Assembly: GCA_947473355.1 (NCBI GenBank) | Contig: CANJCQ010000008.1 | Location: 1-64,000 of the forward strand | DNA length: 64,000 bases | DNA from: Sphingomonadaceae bacterium | GTDB lineage: Bacteria > Pseudomonadota > Alphaproteobacteria > Sphingomonadales > Sphingomonadaceae | Direction of reading: 5' to 3' | In this document: one piece after another, positions 1 through 10,998 of the stretch | Position numbering within the stretch: the first letter of the stretch is position 1 | How the letters are laid out: each line of letters opens with the position of its first letter | Notes under the pieces: model-generated | What the model was told of the DNA's origin: nothing | The model's database searches: none | What the model saw: only the letters and a program-made list of their open reading frames with translations | Translations under genes and position numbers: made by a program

Positions 1-154
1 GATTTGGACCTGATCTGCGGATCACCATACCGGCCAGCGGCTTTGCGAAAACGCCGCAATCAAAGGCCTGACAGAAGACCGCGCTCGATCACCTGCTCAC
101 CGGTTCAGAAACTTCTTGCTTCACGGGCGGCAACCACAGAAGACTCTAACAGCG

Positions 155-1459
155 ATGAAGCGTCGTCCGGTCTTGTCGATGCCAGCGTCTTGGGCGGCGC
201 CGGCGTTGCTGCTGGCGGGCTGCTCCAGTTCTGCTTCGGTCGATCCGTCGCTGCCAGCCTGGTCAAAGATCCAGATAGAATCACTGCGCAAATGGGCAAG
301 CTCGGCAGCAGAAGACGCGCTGCCGCAATTCAGCACAGGGCAGCTCGATGCAGCGCTCGACAGCGGCGACGAGAATGCCATCCGGCTGCGCGCTCTGGAG
401 TTGGCGGAACAGCTGGCGAGCGCCCATCTGCGTGGCTGCGCCGGGGCGGACGAGCGCGCCGAATGGTTCATGAAGGACGACGCGGACAGCGCCAACCTGC
501 GTGGGAGACTCGTCGATACATTGGTCAGCGGCGCAAGCCTCGATGGCTTCTTCACAGGGCTTCGCCCGGCCCATCCGGGATATGCGGCCCTGCGTGAAGC
601 CCTGGTCTCCGAGACCGATCCCGCGCGCCGCCTGACCCTGGCGCGCAACATGGAGCGCTGGCGCTGAATGCCGCAGGCGCTGGGGGCTGACTATGTGCTG
701 GTCAATGTCCCGGCCTTTGAGGTCTATCTGTGGCGCGGAGGTGCCCAGGCGCAGACCTGGACTGCCGTCGTCGGCAAGATCGCCACGCCCACCCCGCAGC
801 TTTCCGCGACGATCACCGGAGTCACTTTCAATCCCTGGTGGGACGTGCCGCCCTCCATCGCACGGGGCGGCAACTTTTCGGCGAAGGGCGGCTATATCGT
901 CACACGAGGCCGTGTTCGCCAAAGGCCGGGGCCGCGCAATGCGCTGGGCCAGATGAAAGTGGAAATGCCCAACCCTTACGCGATTTATCTGCACGATACG
1001 CCGAGCAAGGGCCTGTTCGGCGCGGCTGTTCGCACTTTCAGCCACGGCTGCGTGCGCGTCGCCGATCCGCTGAGCCTAGCAGCGAAATTGCTGGAAGGCG
1101 TGCGCAGCCGCGATAGTATCGATGTGCTGCTCGGCAACAAGGACAGGGACGAAGCGAGGGGCCGTATTTCAAAGCCGCCGCCGTCCGGCCCCTTGGCTCA
1201 GCCGAGCGAGCCGCCGCCGATCAAGACCACAACAGTTAGGCTCCGCGCCGACATTCCGGTCTATATCGCCTATTTCACTGCGGCCCCCCGGCCCGACGGT
1301 TCGCTAGGCTTTCTGCCTGATATCTATGGCCGCGATGCGCGGATTATCGACCCTGCCAAGCGGGGCAAAGCCTGCAGCGCCAGTGTCGCCGTAGCAGCGG
1401 CACCTCCAGACTTGCGCAAGGCAGGCGAAAATGGGAACCAAGGCGATCCGGGACCATAA
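155..1459 (+). pseudogene. L,D-transpeptidase (YkuD/YcbB type) lipoprotein, interrupted by in-frame TGA
   Basis: L,D-transpeptidases of this type make 3-3 cross-links in peptidoglycan in the periplasm. The ATG at 155 begins a lipoprotein signal ending in the lipobox LLAGC. The reading frame stops at TGA 665-667 and resumes in the same frame at ATG 668, with no base lost. The second half holds the YkuD domain with the catalytic SHGCVRV motif near 1040-1060 and a C-terminal part with the family's DIYGRD motif. The break lies in the segment ERWR-stop-MPQALG, where the family normally reads ERWRW-P, so the TGA sits where TGG (Trp) is expected. Both halves are otherwise intact, so the mutation is recent, or is a sequencing error, or the TGAATG junction allows re-initiation. 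Without re-initiation the catalytic domain is not made. Confidence 0.8.
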
Positions 1460-1494
1460 CCCGGGCTGAAAAGCGGGACTGGGAGCTGGGAACG

Positions 1495-2262
1495 ATGGGA
1501 GATACCCTCGCAGGGAAAACCGCGTTGGTAACGGGCGGCAGCCGGGGCCTTGGACAGGCGATTGCCGAAAAGCTGGCCGCAGAAGGCGCGCTGGTCGCCG
1601 TCAACTATGCCGAAAACCGGGTAACGGCCGATGCCACGGTCGCGCGAATCGTCGCGGCAGGCGGTCAGGCCTTTGCGGTGCAGGCAAAGCTTGGCGGCGA
1701 GGCCGCGGCACTGAAGCTGGCAGCGGCGATCGATCAGGAGTTCACCGCGCGCACCGGCAGTGCCGGGCTTGATATTCTCGTCAACAATATCGGCGGCGGC
1801 GAATATGCTCCGATTCTGGATGTCAGCGAAGTGTTCTACGACCAGATGATGGCCAACAATCTGCGCGGTCCATTCTTTCTCACCAAGGCACTGCATGGAC
1901 AGCTCAATGAATCAGGCCGGGTGATCAACCTGTCATCGGTGGGCGCGCGGCTGACCGATCCGGGCATCATCGTCTATACCATGGCCAAGGCGGCGGTCGA
2001 CGCATTCACCCGGGTCATGGCGGCAGAGCTTGGCCCGCGCGGGATCACGGTCAATGCCGTCGCGCCGGGCTTCACAGCAGGCGAGACCAATGACTACATC
2101 GTGCAGGATCCGGTGGCGGCGAAGTCGGTTACCGACGTCACCGCGTTGCGCCGGTTCGGCCAGCCCGCAGAGATTGCCGACATTGTCTTTGCTCTGGCTT
2201 CGCCGCTGGGTCGCTGGGTGACGGCGCAAAGCATCGAAGCGAGCGGCGGATTCAAGCTCTAA
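1495..2262 (+). CDS. SDR family oxidoreductase
   Basis: A 255-residue classical short-chain dehydrogenase/reductase. The N-terminal Rossmann motif is TGGSRGLGQ (residues about 14-22), followed by the NNIGG segment, the serine in NLSSVGA and the YTMAK catalytic Tyr-x3-Lys. Length fits the classical SDR family. It probably uses NAD(P)H on a hydroxyl or keto substrate that cannot be named from sequence. It starts 35 bp after the broken L,D-transpeptidase and is followed 25 bp later by a quinone oxidoreductase and then a PQQ dehydrogenase, so it looks like the first gene of a three-gene oxidative cluster. The family call is firm; the substrate is unknown. Confidence 0.9.
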   Translation: MGDTLAGKTALVTGGSRGLGQAIAEKLAAEGALVAVNYAENRVTADATVARIVAAGGQAFAVQAKLGGEAAALKLAAAIDQEFTARTGSAGLDILVNNIGGGEYAPILDVSEVFYDQMMANNLRGPFFLTKALHGQLNESGRVINLSSVGARLTDPGIIVYTMAKAAVDAFTRVMAAELGPRGITVNAVAPGFTAGETNDYIVQDPVAAKSVTDVTALRRFGQPAEIADIVFALASPLGRWVTAQSIEASGGFKL

Positions 2263-2287
2263 GACATCGGATCGGGAGAGAAAAAGT

Positions 2288-3286
2288 ATGGCCAAGGTAG
2301 CCCGGTTCCACAGCTTCGGCGGCCCCGAAGTGATGCAGATCGACGACGTGGCAGTAGGCGATCCCGGAGCGGGCGAAGTGCGCATCCGGGTAGGGGCGAT
2401 GGGGCTCAACCGGGTCGAGACCATGGTGCGCTCGGGTGCCTATGGCGAAGTCGCGCTGCCATCGAAGCTCGGCTACGAAGCTGCCGGGATTATCGAGGCG
2501 CTGGGGCCGGGCACTTCCGGCTGGGCGGTGGGTGAGAGGGTGGCCGTGCTGTTTGGCCTGCCGATGGACGTCTACGGCACTTACGGGGAACAGATCCTCT
2601 ATCCCGCCGACATGCTGGTCCGGGTGCCCGATGGCATGTCGCTCGCGCAAGCGGCGGCAAGCTGGATGCAATATGGCACCGCCTATGCCCTGATCGACCT
2701 TGGCCAGATCAAGGCTGGCGATCATGTCGTGATCAATGCCGCCTCCTCCTCGGTCGGGCTTGCCGCGATCCAGATCGCCAATGACCACAAGGCAGTGCCG
2801 ATTGCCGTGACGCGCGGGCGGGGCAAGGCCGGGGCGCTGCTGGCGCATGGCGCGGCACATGTCATTGTCAGCAACGAGGAAGATGTGCCCGCGCGGATCC
2901 GCGAGATCACCGGCGGCGCAGGCGCGCAGATTGCATTCGACGCGGTGGCGGGATCGGCGCTGGCCGGACTGCTCTCCGCTATGGCACCGCGCGGGGTGGT
3001 GATCGTCTATGGCATGCTGGGCGGCTATGCCTTCGAGATGCAACTGGCGGCGCTGATGGGCGCCAATCTGGCGCTGCACGGCTTTTCCGCCAACCGCCTG
3101 ATCGAAGTGCCCGCCGACCGGGCCAGAGTGATCGCCTATATCGAAAGAGGCCTAGCCAGCGGCGCGCTGACGCCAGTGATCGACCGCACCTTTGATCTGT
3201 CCGAGATCGCCGAGGCGCATCGCTATCTCGAAAGCAATATGCAGTTCGGCAAGATCGTGGTCATTACGGCGAGCGCGGAGGAATAA
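2288..3286 (+). CDS. Zinc-independent quinone oxidoreductase / MDR alcohol dehydrogenase family
   Basis: A 332-residue medium-chain dehydrogenase. The GroES-like N-terminal half contains the GYEAAG segment (residues about 58-63) and lacks the structural-zinc cysteine cluster and the catalytic GHE zinc site, which points to the quinone oxidoreductase/crotonyl-CoA reductase branch that reduces enones or quinones with NADPH. The NADP-binding half holds an INAASSSVGLAAIQIA segment, the expected Rossmann glycine/serine-rich loop. The purine-rich AGAGAAAAAG stretch upstream is a good ribosome binding site. It stops two bases before the next ATG (3288), so translation of the following PQQ dehydrogenase is probably coupled to it. 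Substrate unknown. Confidence 0.88.
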   Translation: MAKVARFHSFGGPEVMQIDDVAVGDPGAGEVRIRVGAMGLNRVETMVRSGAYGEVALPSKLGYEAAGIIEALGPGTSGWAVGERVAVLFGLPMDVYGTYGEQILYPADMLVRVPDGMSLAQAAASWMQYGTAYALIDLGQIKAGDHVVINAASSSVGLAAIQIANDHKAVPIAVTRGRGKAGALLAHGAAHVIVSNEEDVPARIREITGGAGAQIAFDAVAGSALAGLLSAMAPRGVVIVYGMLGGYAFEMQLAALMGANLALHGFSANRLIEVPADRARVIAYIERGLASGALTPVIDRTFDLSEIAEAHRYLESNMQFGKIVVITASAEE

Positions 3287-3287
3287 G

Positions 3288-5309
3288 ATGAAGCGCCTGT
3301 TCGCACTTGCCGCCGCGCTGCTGCTCACCCCGCTTTCGGCAGCCACTCCGCCCAATGCCAACTGGCCGCACTATGGCGGGCAGTATGACGAGGCCGGCTA
3401 TGCTGCGCTCGATCAGATCAACCGGCAGAATGTGCGGCGCCTCGGCCTTGCCTGGTCGCTCGACCTGCCCGGCGAGCAATCGCTCGAGGCAACGCCGATT
3501 GCGGTCGACGGCGTGCTCTATTTCACCGGCAGCTTTTCCGATGTCTATGCCGTCTCGGTCGCGACCGGGCGGCTGCTCTGGAAGCACGAGGTGCGGGTGT
3601 GGCAGCATAATCCCGACAAGATGCACTACATCTTCCCGCTCAATCGCGGCGCAGCCTATGCCGAGGGCCGGGTCTTTGTCGGCGCCACCGATGGGCGGCT
3701 GATCGCCCTTGATGCCAAGACCGGGAATGAACTGTGGTCTGTTGAAACCGTCGAACATAACGACCGCCGCACAATCACCGGCGCGCCGCGAGTCTTCAAT
3801 GGCAAGGTGATCATCGGTCAGGGCGGCGGCGATTCGGGATCGCGCGGCTATGTCACGGCCTATGACCAGACTTCGGGCCGCCAAGTCTGGCGGTTCTATG
3901 TTGTGCCCGGCAGCCCCGAGCAGAACCGGGGCGATGCGGCGATGGAAATGGCAGCCCGGACCTGGGGCAACAGTCCCTACTGGAATACCGGCACCGGCGG
4001 CACGGTATGGCACGGAATCACTTTCGACCCCGAGATGAACCGCATCTATATCGGCACCGGCAATTCCGGCCCCTACAACCCGCGCAAGCGCGATCCTGGC
4101 GGCGGCGACAACCTGTTCCTCGCCTCAGTGGTCGCGCTCGATGCCGATACCGGCAAATATGTCTGGCACTATCAGGTCAACCCGCGCGAGGCCTGGGACT
4201 ACAAGGCCGCGGCCGGGATGGTCACGGCGACGCTGAGCATTGAGGGCCGCCAGCGCAAAGTGCTGATGCAGGCACCGACCAACGGCTTTTTCTATGTGCT
4301 CGACCGCGAGACCGGCAAGCTGATCTCGGCCGATAAGATCGGCAAGGCGACCTGGGCCGACCATATCGACCTCGAAACCGGTCGCCCAGTCGAGCTGCCA
4401 GGGATCCGCTACGAAAATGGCCCGGTAGTGATCTGGCCGTGGACGGCGGGCGTTCACAACTGGCAAGCGATGAGCTACAACCCCGGCACCGGCCTGGTCT
4501 ATGTGCCGACCATGCAGCTGGGCTTCCGCTTCACGCCGGCGCCCGATAGCTTCCTCGGCGTCGTCGCCACGCCCGAATTCACCGACGATCCAAACGACGG
4601 CAAGGGCGCATTGGTGGCCTGGGATCCGATTGCCCAGAAGGCCCGCTGGACACACTGGCAGAAATACATGTGGAACGGCGGCACCCTGTCGACTGCCGGA
4701 GGTCTTGTCTTCCAAGGCGACAACGAGGGTTGGCTCACCGTCTATGACGCCGCCGACGGCGCGCAGGTCTGGCGCTTCAACGCCGGGCTCGGCATCATCG
4801 CTCCGCCGGTCTCATACTCATGGCGCGGCACGCAATATGTCTCGCTGCTGGTCGGCTGGGCGGGGCCCAATCCTTATGGCCACGGGCTGATGCCTACCGG
4901 CTGGCGCTATAACGCCCAGCCGCGCCGCTTGCTGACTTTCCGGCTGGGCGGGCGGGCCAAGCTGCCACCAACCGCGCCCTATGATGAGACGGTCCGCCCG
5001 GTCGACGATCCCTCGCTGGTGCTCGATCCGGCGGCCGTGGCGGCGGGCGAAAAGCTCTATCTGCCCTGCAGCGGCTGCCACGGCGGCCAGACGCAATCAG
5101 CGGGCGCACCGGGGCCGGACCTGCGCGAATCGGCGATCGCGATGGACCGCGCGCTGTTCGGCAAAGTGGTGCACGACGGTGCCTCGCTCGCCAAGGGCAT
5201 GCCGCAGTTCGCAAACTTCAGCGAGACGCAGCTCGACCAGCTCTACAGCTATGTGCGAGCCAAGGCGCGCGAGGAGAAGCAGCGGATCGCGGCGGCGGGA
5301 GCCAAGTAA
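3288..5309 (+). CDS. PQQ-dependent quinohaemoprotein alcohol dehydrogenase with C-terminal cytochrome c domain
   Basis: A periplasmic type II PQQ alcohol dehydrogenase of 673 residues. ATG 3288 was chosen over upstream in-frame starts because it directly begins a Sec signal (MKRLFALAAALLLTPLSA) and avoids overlap with the previous gene. The beta-propeller shows repeated GxLxW-type blades, the metal ligand Asn in YIGTGN and the catalytic Asp304 in AWDYK. A cytochrome c domain follows (CSGCH near residue 590, distal Met in KGMPQF). Unusual points: the vicinal Cys-Cys of typical enzymes is replaced by residues in YIFPLNRG; the metal-ligand Glu of the GGAEFG motif is Asp here (GGGDSG); Lys306 occupies the +2 position after the catalytic Asp. 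A paralogue lies at 43244-45271. The substrate is probably an alcohol, identity unknown. Confidence 0.9.
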   Translation: MKRLFALAAALLLTPLSAATPPNANWPHYGGQYDEAGYAALDQINRQNVRRLGLAWSLDLPGEQSLEATPIAVDGVLYFTGSFSDVYAVSVATGRLLWKHEVRVWQHNPDKMHYIFPLNRGAAYAEGRVFVGATDGRLIALDAKTGNELWSVETVEHNDRRTITGAPRVFNGKVIIGQGGGDSGSRGYVTAYDQTSGRQVWRFYVVPGSPEQNRGDAAMEMAARTWGNSPYWNTGTGGTVWHGITFDPEMNRIYIGTGNSGPYNPRKRDPGGGDNLFLASVVALDADTGKYVWHYQVNPREAWDYKAAAGMVTATLSIEGRQRKVLMQAPTNGFFYVLDRETGKLISADKIGKATWADHIDLETGRPVELPGIRYENGPVVIWPWTAGVHNWQAMSYNPGTGLVYVPTMQLGFRFTPAPDSFLGVVATPEFTDDPNDGKGALVAWDPIAQKARWTHWQKYMWNGGTLSTAGGLVFQGDNEGWLTVYDAADGAQVWRFNAGLGIIAPPVSYSWRGTQYVSLLVGWAGPNPYGHGLMPTGWRYNAQPRRLLTFRLGGRAKLPPTAPYDETVRPVDDPSLVLDPAAVAAGEKLYLPCSGCHGGQTQSAGAPGPDLRESAIAMDRALFGKVVHDGASLAKGMPQFANFSETQLDQLYSYVRAKAREEKQRIAAAGAK

Positions 5310-5315
5310 GTCGGA

Positions 5316-6284
5316 TCAGTTTCCGGCCCATTTTCTCTCGCAAAAGAGCCGTGTTTCGCGGTCGAGTTCTGCTTCCTCGGGCGAGCCACCGCCGAAGGCG
5401 CCGTGGGCGGCGGCCTCGAGGATGTGCAGTTCAGCCTCGATCCCGGCCTCACGCAACTTGCGGTGGAACCGCACGGCGTTTGACAGGAACAGATCGCGCG
5501 TGCCGGCGGTCAGGAAGGTCGGCGGGAAGCCTTTGCTGAAATCGCCGAACAGCGGCGAAACATAGGGATGATCGAGCGGCGCGCCGGCGGCATAGAGCAG
5601 GTTCGCCTGCATCAGCGTTCCCATGCCATCAATCCCGGCATTGGTTCTGAAGCTGTCGCCCGATTCGGTCAGGTCCGCCTCAGGCGATGACAGCACGGCA
5701 GCGGCAGGCAGCGGCAGTCCTTCGTCGCGGATGCGCAGCAGCAGGGCTCCGGCGAGATTGGCCCCTGCCGATCCGCCGCCGACAATGATCTCTGACGGGG
5801 CATGGTCGCGCAGCAGCGCCTTATAGAAAGCCATGCAATCGTCGAGTCCAGCGGGATAGGGGTGATCGGGCGGCATCCTGTAATCGACCGCGACCACCCG
5901 CACGCCGAGGCGGCAGGCGGAGCCGGTTGCCATAGCCTTGCACACCTCGCCCGCGCCCATGATCAGCGCGCCACCGTGAATATCGAGATAGACCCGGCGA
6001 TCATCCGCCGCCACGCCTTCGGGGATGATTTCATAGCCGCGCGCTTCGCCTTCGCTGAGATCGCGATAAGTGCAGGGAACGGGCGGCTTGCGATGCATGT
6101 ACATCGTCATGATCATCGTATCGCTGGCGGCGATATATTGCCGCCAGGCCTCCGCATCGTCGAGCGCCGGATAGCCGCTGCCAGCGGCGCGCGGCATGGC
6201 GAGCCAGGCTTGGGCCTCGGGGCTCATGTGGCCGGGAACCGGGATGTCGCGCGCGGGAACGTGCAGGGCAGTGCTGTCAGTCAT
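5316..6284 (-). CDS. Alpha/beta hydrolase, hormone-sensitive-lipase-like esterase
   Basis: A 322-residue serine hydrolase. The oxyanion-hole motif HGGAL (HGGG-type of the HSL family) precedes the nucleophile elbow GGGSAGAN; the late LEAAAHGAF segment supplies the likely catalytic His, and an Asp in the TAGTRDLF strand completes the triad. The start at 6284 is chosen because GGAG lies about 8 bases upstream; an upstream in-frame TTG at 6302 is less likely. It is the last gene of a minus-strand set with a phytanoyl-CoA dioxygenase-like protein and an aldo-keto reductase, and it converges with the PQQ dehydrogenase with only six bases between stops. It probably hydrolyses a small ester or lactone; the substrate is not identifiable. 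Confidence 0.88.
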   Translation of the reverse strand: MTDSTALHVPARDIPVPGHMSPEAQAWLAMPRAAGSGYPALDDAEAWRQYIAASDTMIMTMYMHRKPPVPCTYRDLSEGEARGYEIIPEGVAADDRRVYLDIHGGALIMGAGEVCKAMATGSACRLGVRVVAVDYRMPPDHPYPAGLDDCMAFYKALLRDHAPSEIIVGGGSAGANLAGALLLRIRDEGLPLPAAAVLSSPEADLTESGDSFRTNAGIDGMGTLMQANLLYAAGAPLDHPYVSPLFGDFSKGFPPTFLTAGTRDLFLSNAVRFHRKLREAGIEAELHILEAAAHGAFGGGSPEEAELDRETRLFCERKWAGN

Positions 6285-6298
6285 CGCATCTCCAATGC

Positions 6299-7069
6299 TC
6301 AATCATAGCGCTTTGCGCGCATCTGGTCGGGATAGTAGTCGGCGGCGTTCTTTTGGCCAGTGCCATGTTCCATGCGCATTAATTCGCGCTGGCGCGGCGA
6401 CATCTGCGCCCAGTGCTCCTCGCTGATGAACAGCCCCGGATCGGTCTGAAAGCGCATCCAGGCGCCGACCCGGTAATGGCCAAAAATCGCCCGGCGGCGC
6501 TGCTGGCTGCGATTGGCGCCGCCGCCGTGCCAGCACTGCCCGTTGAATATCATCACGCTGCCCGCCGGGCCTTCCGGCTGGACCGTCAGCGGCAGTGCCA
6601 TGCCCTGGGGCGGATAGGCTTCGGGATGACGGTGCGAGCCCGGAACGATGCGGGTCGCGCCATTGTCCGCCGTGAAGCCATCAATCATCCACACCGCCTG
6701 CAGCATCACCGGCGCGCCGACCGTGCGGCGATGCACCGCCGGGATGTCGCTGTGCAGGCCCTGATCGGGATCGCCCGGCCGCACGATGCGGCAATTCATG
6801 CTGCCCAGCACCAGATCCTCGCCCAGCACCTGTTCGATAACCGCCAGGACCTGCGGATGATCGACCAGCGCCATGAACTCTGCGCCCAGCGCCGGAACGC
6901 AAGGGACCAGCCGGGCGAAGGCCTCGTCATAGGAATAATCGACGCCGATCCGAGCATCCGCTTCGTCAATCTGACGGGCAAGATCTTCGGCCTCGCCTTG
7001 CGAAATTACCGAGGGCAGCACGGTGTAGCCAAAGAGATCGAGTTCGAAGGCGGCTTGCTGCGGGGTCAT
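6299..7069 (-). CDS. Phytanoyl-CoA dioxygenase (PhyH) family protein
   Basis: A 256-residue Fe(II)/2-oxoglutarate-type oxygenase of the PhyH family. The metal-binding H-x-D is seen in LHSDIPAVH (residues about 116-124) and the distal His in WHGGGANRS, with an Arg soon after that can hold 2-oxoglutarate. The family hydroxylates aliphatic or small-molecule substrates, and most bacterial members have no known substrate. The ATG at 7069 follows the aldo-keto reductase stop by 14 bases, and the esterase start follows its own stop by 14 bases, so the three genes form one transcription unit. Catalytic residues appear complete. Confidence 0.85.
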   Translation of the reverse strand: MTPQQAAFELDLFGYTVLPSVISQGEAEDLARQIDEADARIGVDYSYDEAFARLVPCVPALGAEFMALVDHPQVLAVIEQVLGEDLVLGSMNCRIVRPGDPDQGLHSDIPAVHRRTVGAPVMLQAVWMIDGFTADNGATRIVPGSHRHPEAYPPQGMALPLTVQPEGPAGSVMIFNGQCWHGGGANRSQQRRRAIFGHYRVGAWMRFQTDPGLFISEEHWAQMSPRQRELMRMEHGTGQKNAADYYPDQMRAKRYD

Positions 7070-7083
7070 CGCGAGGGTCCCTG

Positions 7084-8139
7084 TCAGCTCGTGCCGGGCA
7101 GCGCGCGGTCAACCCGGATGTTGACCCCGCCACCGCCGGGCAGGGCAATCCGCTCCGCGCCATAGCTGCGCTGAAGATTGAACGGGAAGGGCGCCGGGCG
7201 GCTACTGACCTCGTCGAGCCGGGCCAGCTGATCGCCGCTCAGGTGCAGTTCGAGCGCGCCCAGATTGGCTTCGAACTGTTCGGCGCTGCTCACTCCGGTG
7301 AAGACCGTAGCCACAGTCGGGCGCTGCAGCAGCCAGGCGAGCGCAATCTGTGCCTCGCCCGCGCCGGTCTCGCGCGCCACTTCGCCAAGGCAGTCGATAA
7401 TTGCCTGCATCTGGCCGGGTAGCACTGTGGCCAGGGTGGCGCTGGTATGGCTCAGCCCGGCCAGCGGCTGGCCACCGCGACCATAGCGGCCCGACAGCGC
7501 CCCGCCGGCGAGCGGCCCCCAGATCAGGCTGGCAACGTTCTGATCCGCCCCCAGCGGCACCAGTTCCCATTCGGCGTCGCGCACCGCCAGCGACATGGCA
7601 ATCTGGTGTGAGACAAAGCGCGGCCAGCCATATCGATCGGCGGCGGACAGCGATTTCATCAATTGCCAGCCGGCATAGTTCGAGCAGCCGATATAACGCA
7701 ATTTGCCGGCCTGAATCAGCCCGGCCAGCGCCGAAAGAGTCTCCTCGACCGGGGTGCGGCCATCGAAGCTGTGAATCTGGAACAGGTCGATATAGTCCGT
7801 GCCCAACCGCTGCAGGCTGGCTTCGCAGGCCTGGATCAGATGGTGGCGGGTGGCGCCGGTGTCATTGGGGCCGGGCCCGCAGCGAAGGCCGGTTTTGGTG
7901 CCAATCAGCACCTGGGCCCGGCGTTTGCCGATCGCCTTGCCGAGCACTTCTTCGGCCGGGCCATAGATATCGCTGCTGTCGAAAAAGGCAGCCCCGCGCT
8001 CGATCGCCACATCGACCAGCCGCGCGGCGGCCTTGTCGCCGATGCCGCCATCGGGATTGCTGCCGCCGAAGAAATTGGCAGTGCCCAGCCCCATAGCCGG
8101 CACATTCAGCCCCGATGCCCCTAGTGCCCTGTAATCCAT
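7084..8139 (-). CDS. Aldo/keto reductase
   Basis: A 351-residue NADPH-dependent aldo/keto reductase with a TIM-barrel fold. The catalytic tetrad is readable: Asp and Tyr in FDSSDIYGPAEE, Lys in IGTKTG, and His in FQIHSFDG. The SNYAGWQL and late cofactor-binding segments are also present. It is closest by eye to the YajO/PdxI-like group acting on small carbonyls, but the substrate cannot be assigned. It is the first gene of the minus-strand cluster reading on into the PhyH protein and esterase. The 117 bp between its start and the metH stop at 8257 contain no other gene. Confidence 0.9.
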   Translation of the reverse strand: MDYRALGASGLNVPAMGLGTANFFGGSNPDGGIGDKAAARLVDVAIERGAAFFDSSDIYGPAEEVLGKAIGKRRAQVLIGTKTGLRCGPGPNDTGATRHHLIQACEASLQRLGTDYIDLFQIHSFDGRTPVEETLSALAGLIQAGKLRYIGCSNYAGWQLMKSLSAADRYGWPRFVSHQIAMSLAVRDAEWELVPLGADQNVASLIWGPLAGGALSGRYGRGGQPLAGLSHTSATLATVLPGQMQAIIDCLGEVARETGAGEAQIALAWLLQRPTVATVFTGVSSAEQFEANLGALELHLSGDQLARLDEVSSRPAPFPFNLQRSYGAERIALPGGGGVNIRVDRALPGTS

Positions 8140-8256
8140 GCCTCGCTACCCCCGCGCGCCGTGTCCGAAAGCCTGGCCGGCGCAGCCACCGTTATAGTGC
8201 AACCGCTTTGACAGGAAGCAAGCGCGACGAACCAAACGATCAATCGAGCCAAAAGA

Positions 8257-10890
<2,634 letters not shown>

Positions 10891-10893
10891 TTA

Positions 10894-10982
10894 CGTCATC
10901 CCCGCGAAGGCGGGGATCCATCTCCCGGCATCGCATCAAATTCAAGGTTACGAGATGGGTTCCCGCTTGCGCGGGAAGGACG
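10894..10982. repeat. Palindromic repeat element between the two metH genes
   Basis: An 89-bp element with imperfect 31-base terminal inverted repeats (about 25 of 31 positions pair between 10894-10924 and 10952-10982). Each arm is itself a hairpin, CCCCGCG-AAG-CGGGG type on the left and CCCGC-TTG-GCGGG type on the right. This GTCATCCCCGCG...GCGGGGAT layout is typical of dispersed REP-like elements in alphaproteobacteria. It occupies almost the whole space between metH N-part and C-part. Confidence 0.85.
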
Positions 10983-10998
10983 ATCCTTTTGCCAGTCG

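Noticed and set aside
665..667. TGA read as tryptophan or selenocysteine in the L,D-transpeptidase
   Set aside because: All other genes use TGA as a normal stop, and no SECIS-like hairpin or selenoprotein family link is evident; a nonsense mutation is simpler.
10894..10982. SAM or SAH riboswitch upstream of metH C-part
   Set aside because: The sequence is a symmetrical dispersed repeat with hairpin ends, not a riboswitch fold.
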